A DNA stretch of 44,180 bases from Treponema sp. (lineage in GTDB: Bacteria; Spirochaetota; Spirochaetia; Treponematales; Breznakiellaceae): assembly GCA_009787775.1 (NCBI GenBank), contig WQSQ01000001.1, forward strand, positions 65,924 to 110,103, in the 5' to 3' direction. Below the pieces are notes generated by a model. That model was not told where the DNA came from. It saw nothing but the letters and a program-made list of their open reading frames with translations, and made no database searches. Made by a program: the position numbers and the translations under genes. Of the stretch, positions 40,518 through 44,180 are shown piece after piece (positions within the stretch are counted from its first letter, which is position 1; the number at the start of each line of letters is the position of its first letter).

Positions 40518-41540
40518 ATGATCAATTTTCAGGGAATTTTATGCGTCGCGGGTAACATCGCTGGAGGTACCCGGCAGGCGCGCCGCTCAATTATTCTAAG
40601 GGGCGCAATAGTAACATTTCTAGCTCTTATTCTGCCTATTCAATTAATGGCAGGAGGCAGAAGCGAAACAAGAACCACAACGGAAAAAACCACTATTGTC
40701 GTAGCTGATGCCAAAACCACCCATCACCTGAACCTTTATGTAGCAAAAGAACTCGGTATTTTTGATAAATATAACCTTGATGTTCAAATTAGAGAAGTGG
40801 ATGATAATGCCGCTGCCCGTGACCTTGCTGTCTCGGGAGCCGCGGACGTATTTTGGAGCTGCCCGACTGTCGCAATCGCCGCAATCGCCAACGGCGCGCC
40901 GTTAAAAATTATCTCTCAGGTAAAAGTGCCATGCACAAGCGTATTGGTAGTTCCTCAAGACTCCCCGATAATAAGATTGTCCGACTTGAACGGCAAGGAA
41001 ATCGCAGGGATTTCACCAACCTGCGAAGCTGTTATATCGCTAACAGTAGCAGCAAGAAACGCCGGAGCCTCATTCAATCTTAACCGCCTTGCAGGAGGAC
41101 CCGCAATATCGGCATTACAGGCCGGAAGAGTTGACGGCGCGATATTGGAAGAACCTCATACAAGCATAGCGGAACTTGAAGGTTTTAAGGTTCTTTTTCG
41201 CGAAGTATCTTCCAGTATTCCCTGCCGTACAATTAACGCAAGTGACAGGTTTTTATCAGCAAATGCCGACGCGCTCAAAAATTTAATAAAAGCGGTAGAT
41301 GAAGCAAATGCGATAATTCTTGCCAATCCGATAGCGGAAAATATCGTGAGCATTGCCGTAAAATACACAGGAGCGCCGGAAGCCGCAATCATTCATGGTA
41401 ACCACAGATTGGGATTCAGAACCGCATTGTCAGTTGACGGACTTATTGCGTTAGGCGATGAACTTCTGTCAAATAATGATATTAAAGAAAACCCACGCAA
41501 CCGATTATTCACTGACGCATTTAAGGGGATAACGTGGTAA
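40518..41540 (+). CDS. ABC transporter substrate-binding protein, NitT/TauT (NMT1-like) type
   Basis: 340 aa. GGAGG SD before ATG 40518. The N-terminus is unusually long for a signal peptide: about 25 residues precede the hydrophobic core (IVTFLALILPIQLMAGG). The mature part has TIVVADAKTTHHLNLYVAKE, LGIFDKYNLDVQIREVDD, then GAADVFWSCPTVAIAAIANG, the standard two-lobed periplasmic-binding fold of nitrate/taurine/thiamine-precursor binding proteins. First gene of the importer operon; the stop overlaps the next gene by 7 nt. Ligand unknown. Confidence 0.88.
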   Translation: MINFQGILCVAGNIAGGTRQARRSIILRGAIVTFLALILPIQLMAGGRSETRTTTEKTTIVVADAKTTHHLNLYVAKELGIFDKYNLDVQIREVDDNAAARDLAVSGAADVFWSCPTVAIAAIANGAPLKIISQVKVPCTSVLVVPQDSPIIRLSDLNGKEIAGISPTCEAVISLTVAARNAGASFNLNRLAGGPAISALQAGRVDGAILEEPHTSIAELEGFKVLFREVSSSIPCRTINASDRFLSANADALKNLIKAVDEANAIILANPIAENIVSIAVKYTGAPEAAIIHGNHRLGFRTALSVDGLIALGDELLSNNDIKENPRNRLFTDAFKGITW

Positions 41541-42328
41541 AAAAAATCCTTGTATTAACACTGCTTACTGTGGCACTGCTTTTTTCACTTTTATTATTTT
41601 CATGTGAAAAAAAGAATGACGGTGTGTTAAAAATAGGTCATGGCGGCGGATACCTTTCCGCCGCTTTGTTTGCGGCGCAGCAAACTGATTTGCAATCAAT
41701 CGACTTTCAGCAGTTTAATTCATCATCTGATATTGCCTACGGCTTGTTATCCGGTACGTTAGACGCAGGATTTGTAGAAGCTGACAGATTAGCCGCTTTT
41801 TCCAAATTAAGCGGATTTGAGCGGCTTACTGTTGTAGGGAAAATAACTTATCCTTACGGCGTGACTTTAGTTTTGCGAAAAGGTTTGAATAATAGGTTAA
41901 ATGAACTTGGCAATTTGACCGTTGCCGCTTCCGCGCCGTATTGCGTGTTATTGGAACAATTTACACAAGACGCTCAAAGATTTTCAGCGGATTTATCAAA
42001 TGTAAAATATTTGTATATGCCCTTTGACACAATGCTTCCCGCACTGGAAGCAAGAACAGTTGACGCGGTAATTATTAAAGGCACATATTCTGTCGTTGCG
42101 CTTCATGAAGGTCATTCTATCCTGTATCAAAATTGGGAAGTAAAACCGGGTGATGAATGCTGCCCTGCGGTTATCGATCAGGCTGCGCTTGTACTGCTTG
42201 CGCGTAAAGATAAAATAAAAGCGTTACAGTCTTTTTTAACAGCTCTTACAGCGACAGAAAATCTTTCTCCTGATCAACTGCGCCGCGCAGTAGCGGATAA
42301 TACAATATTGCCGTTTGAAATACTGTAG
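41534..42328 (+). CDS. Second ABC substrate-binding lipoprotein, with internal TAG near the 3' end
   Basis: 264 aa from GTG 41534. Lipoprotein signal (VALLFSLLLFSC). Periplasmic-binding fold: LKIGHGGGYLSAALFAAQQT, then YGLLSGTLDAGFVEADRLAA and YPYGVTLVLRKGLNN. The frame ends at TAG 42326-42328, but the same frame stays open for 34 more codons (GQPVPEFSLANDELAEIFIE, then AAEEHHEEKHEIHL) to TAA at 42431-42433, and looks like a natural C-terminus overlapping the next gene. I read TAG as a recent nonsense change or sequencing error. Confidence 0.82.
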   Translation: MVKKILVLTLLTVALLFSLLLFSCEKKNDGVLKIGHGGGYLSAALFAAQQTDLQSIDFQQFNSSSDIAYGLLSGTLDAGFVEADRLAAFSKLSGFERLTVVGKITYPYGVTLVLRKGLNNRLNELGNLTVAASAPYCVLLEQFTQDAQRFSADLSNVKYLYMPFDTMLPALEARTVDAVIIKGTYSVVALHEGHSILYQNWEVKPGDECCPAVIDQAALVLLARKDKIKALQSFLTALTATENLSPDQLRRAVADNTILPFEIL

Positions 42329-42433
42329 GGACAGCCTGTTCCTGAATTTTCTTTGGCAAATGATGAACTGGCGGAAATCTTTATAGAAGCCGCAGAGGAA
42401 CATCATGAGGAAAAGCATGAGATACACTTATAA
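42329..42433 (+). pseudogene. In-frame coding extension after the TAG of the second binding protein
   Basis: 34 codons in the same frame, acidic/helical, ending just inside the next gene; the overlap matches the tightly packed operon. It may be expressed by readthrough or be dead. The full-length gene would be 41534-42433, 299 codons. Confidence 0.55.
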
Positions 42434-42680
42434 AACACAAGGTACATGTTCGACAGAAATTCAATTTGATATAAATGAAAATATTATAAATGATATTTTA
42501 TTTACAAACGGCTGTAACGGTAATTTGAAAGCCATATCGCGCTTTGCCGACGGAATGACTGTTGAAGAAATAATAAAGAAATGCAAAGGAATTGTTTGTG
42601 TAGAAAAAGGAAGAAACAAGGGAACTTCCTGCGCGGATCAGCTTGCGCTTGCTGTTGAAAAGGCAAAGAGAGAAACATAA
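42417..42680 (+). CDS. TSCPD-domain protein (TIGR03905 type)
   Basis: 87 aa from ATG 42417 (GAGG 6 nt upstream; the family begins near M-x-Y-x-Y-K-T-x-G-T-C). A possible earlier start at 42405 is less likely. It has C11 (KTQGTC), C33 (TNGCNG), C56, C61 and C72 (TSCADQLALA), the pattern of the TSCPD domain also found at the C-terminus of B12-dependent ribonucleotide reductases. Function unknown, probably metal-related. It sits between a binding protein and the permease, whose start overlaps its stop by 1 nt. Confidence 0.82.
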   Translation: MRYTYKTQGTCSTEIQFDINENIINDILFTNGCNGNLKAISRFADGMTVEEIIKKCKGIVCVEKGRNKGTSCADQLALAVEKAKRET

Positions 42681-43531
42681 TGAAAACAGCAATTTACCGC
42701 TTGCATAAAAAAAGAAAAATTCTCAGCGCTTTTCAGATATTCTTTCGCGAACTTGGGTTTTTCTTTAAGGGAGCTGCTCTAAATATATTTTCATTTGAAT
42801 TTTTAACAGTGCTTATTCCCTTATTGATTCTATGGGAATGTTTTCCGCGCTTTGGTATATTGCCGCGCACGCTTATTCCGCCGCCCAGTGATGTCGCCGT
42901 AACTTTTTGGGAAATGTTTACCAAACAGAATTTTCTTAAAGACATAGGAAGCAGCATGGTAAAATTTTTTCTCGGGCTTGGTATAGCGGTTGTTACAGCT
43001 ATTCCGACAGGAATATTAATGGGATGGAATATGGCAGTGCGTAAACGCGCTTTGCCTTTGTTTCAGCTCTTGTCTCCCATTCCTCCGCCCGCATGGGTTC
43101 CCCTTACGATAATCTTGTTTGGTATCGGACTGCCAATGCAGACTTTTTTAATTTTCTTGGGCGCTTTCTATCCCATATTATTTAATACATATCAGGCGGT
43201 AAAAGATACAGAGCCGCGCTATTTGGCAAGCGCGAGAATGTTCGGCGCAAGCGAATTAACGCTTATTTTACATGTATACTTCTGGCATGCGTTAGGCGCA
43301 ATAATTATGAGCGTTAAAACAGGCGTCGCGATGGGTCTTGTAATGCTTGTAATAGCGGAAATGTACGGCGGTAGAACAGGAATCGGTTTTGCGCTGAATC
43401 AGGCAAAGGATTATTTTCAAATTTCAAAGATGGTCGTGTGTATGGTAACATTGGGTTTCATCGGCTGGTTTTTGATTGAAGTATTAAAATTTATCGAGCT
43501 AAAATTAGCAGTATGGAAAGTAGGCAGGTAA
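42680..43531 (+). CDS. ABC transporter permease, NitT/TauT (SsuC-like) type
   Basis: 283 aa with about six membrane helices. The inner-membrane-protein EAA loop is present: YQAVKDTEPRYLASARMFGA-S-E-L-T, and the helix FLIFLGAFYPILFNTYQAV precedes it. N-terminal FPRFGILPRTLIPPPSDVAV matches aliphatic-sulfonate/nitrate-type permeases. Its start and stop overlap the neighbouring genes by 1 nt, so the operon is translationally coupled. Confidence 0.92.
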   Translation: MKTAIYRLHKKRKILSAFQIFFRELGFFFKGAALNIFSFEFLTVLIPLLILWECFPRFGILPRTLIPPPSDVAVTFWEMFTKQNFLKDIGSSMVKFFLGLGIAVVTAIPTGILMGWNMAVRKRALPLFQLLSPIPPPAWVPLTIILFGIGLPMQTFLIFLGAFYPILFNTYQAVKDTEPRYLASARMFGASELTLILHVYFWHALGAIIMSVKTGVAMGLVMLVIAEMYGGRTGIGFALNQAKDYFQISKMVVCMVTLGFIGWFLIEVLKFIELKLAVWKVGR

Positions 43532-44180
43532 TGATTGAAGCGTGTAATGTAACTAAATTCTTCTCCATTATAAATGAAGACCGAACCGCAGACGGTTTAA
43601 CCGCCATACTTTCTGTTTCACTTAAAGTTGAAGACGGAAAAATAGTCAGCCTGTTAGGACCTTCAGGCTGCGGAAAATCTACATTTTTGGAAATTCTCGG
43701 CGGATTACAAGCTCCAACGGAAGGCGGAGTTTTTATTGACGGTAATCAGGTTTTAGAACCGCTTCCTTCCACGCGGAAAGAAATGGAAGCTTACAAACGA
43801 AAATATAAATTTTTATCTCCGCTTGCAAACGGTATGTTTAAAAATCAACCTAAACATGATATAGCAATGATATTTCAGGATTATGCCATATTCCCCTGGA
43901 TGACAGTTCTTCAAAATGTAGTGTTTGCCTTAAAGTTACGAGCAATTAAGCGAAGCGAAAGGGAAAAGAAAGCGGTTTTCTTTCTTAAAAAAACAGGGCT
44001 GGCTGACTCCCTTAATAAATATCCGTCTCAGCTTTCAGGCGGCATGAGGCAGCGGCTTGCTTTGGCAAGAGCGTTAGCGGTAGAACCGCGCATAATTCTT
44101 ATGGATGAACCTTTTGCCGCCGTTGATACGCTGACAAGAGAACGCTTACAGGATGATCTTTTACGTTTATGGAATGAAAC
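43531..44180 (+). CDS. ABC transporter ATP-binding protein, NitT/TauT type (3' end outside window)
   Basis: About 216 codons, open at the window end. Walker A LLGPSGCGKST, Q-loop MIFQDYAIFPWMTVLQNVVF, signature LSGGMRQRLALARAL, Walker B IILMDEPFAAVD. The residues KEMEAYKRKYKFLSPLANGM are an insertion between Walker A and the Q-loop not usual in this family. ATG 43531 overlaps the permease stop. Confidence 0.9.
   Translation, partial: MIEACNVTKFFSIINEDRTADGLTAILSVSLKVEDGKIVSLLGPSGCGKSTFLEILGGLQAPTEGGVFIDGNQVLEPLPSTRKEMEAYKRKYKFLSPLANGMFKNQPKHDIAMIFQDYAIFPWMTVLQNVVFALKLRAIKRSEREKKAVFFLKKTGLADSLNKYPSQLSGGMRQRLALARALAVEPRIILMDEPFAAVDTLTRERLQDDLLRLWNE

Noticed and set aside
40566-40590. Restriction-site-like GGTACC and GGCGCGCC in the first binding-protein gene as a cloning scar
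   Set aside because: They lie in frame inside an otherwise natural-looking gene and can occur by chance; the odd N-terminus is noted only.
42326-42328. TAG recoded as pyrrolysine or another amino acid
   Set aside because: No evidence of a recoding system in the window, and one case is better explained by mutation or error; most genes here use other stops.

Overview
The window reads as chromosomal DNA of a spirochete, most likely a host-associated (termite-gut or rumen type) Treponema or close relative. This is inferred from the gene set: V-type rather than F-type ATPase subunits, a CHASE2 adenylate cyclase next to a FecR protein and a beta-barrel, reverse rubrerythrin, EIIA-Ntr, a ComFB-family protein, many small exported proteins and lipoproteins, and remnants of a treponeme-type tyrosine recombinase. 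Most genes lie on the minus strand. No rRNA, CRISPR array or intact transposase is visible.

Layout: 1-2.4 kb, a truncated PLP aminotransferase and an MFS transporter. 2.5-7.6 kb, a four-gene envelope/cyclic-nucleotide module: exported protein, outer-membrane barrel candidate, FecR protein and CHASE2 adenylate cyclase. 7.6-8.3 kb, a surface-protein gene fragment and a 23-bp palindromic tandem array. 8.3-14 kb, a shikimate kinase-like gene facing a secG-ptsN-V-ATPase (H-like, C, I, K, F) transcript that lacks the catalytic subunits. 14-15 kb, palindromic repeats and reverse rubrerythrin. 15-19.6 kb, an HD phosphohydrolase and ComFB protein, divergent from an exported protein, a split-PilZ protein and a LysM-like lipoprotein. 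19.6-23.7 kb, ettA, bacteriohemerythrin, a divergent NFACT/RqcH-like protein and tRNA-Pro(TGG). 23.7-25.9 kb, a radical SAM / DNA-metabolism gene pair. 25.9-34.9 kb, a glycoside hydrolase, paaK, iorB, an ABC-2 exporter, and an SPFH/ribbon-helix-helix pair. 35-38.7 kb, a second 23-bp palindromic array, a lipoprotein and a Sel1/TPR/ankyrin protein. 38.9-40.4 kb, a small orphan gene, a tRNA-Phe-like remnant, and decayed integrase and response-regulator sequences. 40.4-44.2 kb, a promoter with an operator-like palindrome driving a NitT/TauT-type ABC importer operon with two binding proteins and a TSCPD protein, running off the end.

The most unusual signals are not protein families. (i) Two arrays have unrelated sequence but the same architecture: contiguous 23-bp units, each carrying an inverted repeat. 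(ii) Three copies of an interspersed hairpin element vary in stem sequence while staying paired, and one supplies the stop codon of a gene. (iii) Several genes have good sigma70-like -10 boxes 5-13 nt before the ATG and no Shine-Dalgarno, suggesting leaderless or near-leaderless mRNAs. (iv) One ABC binding-protein gene carries an in-frame TAG followed by 34 further open codons.
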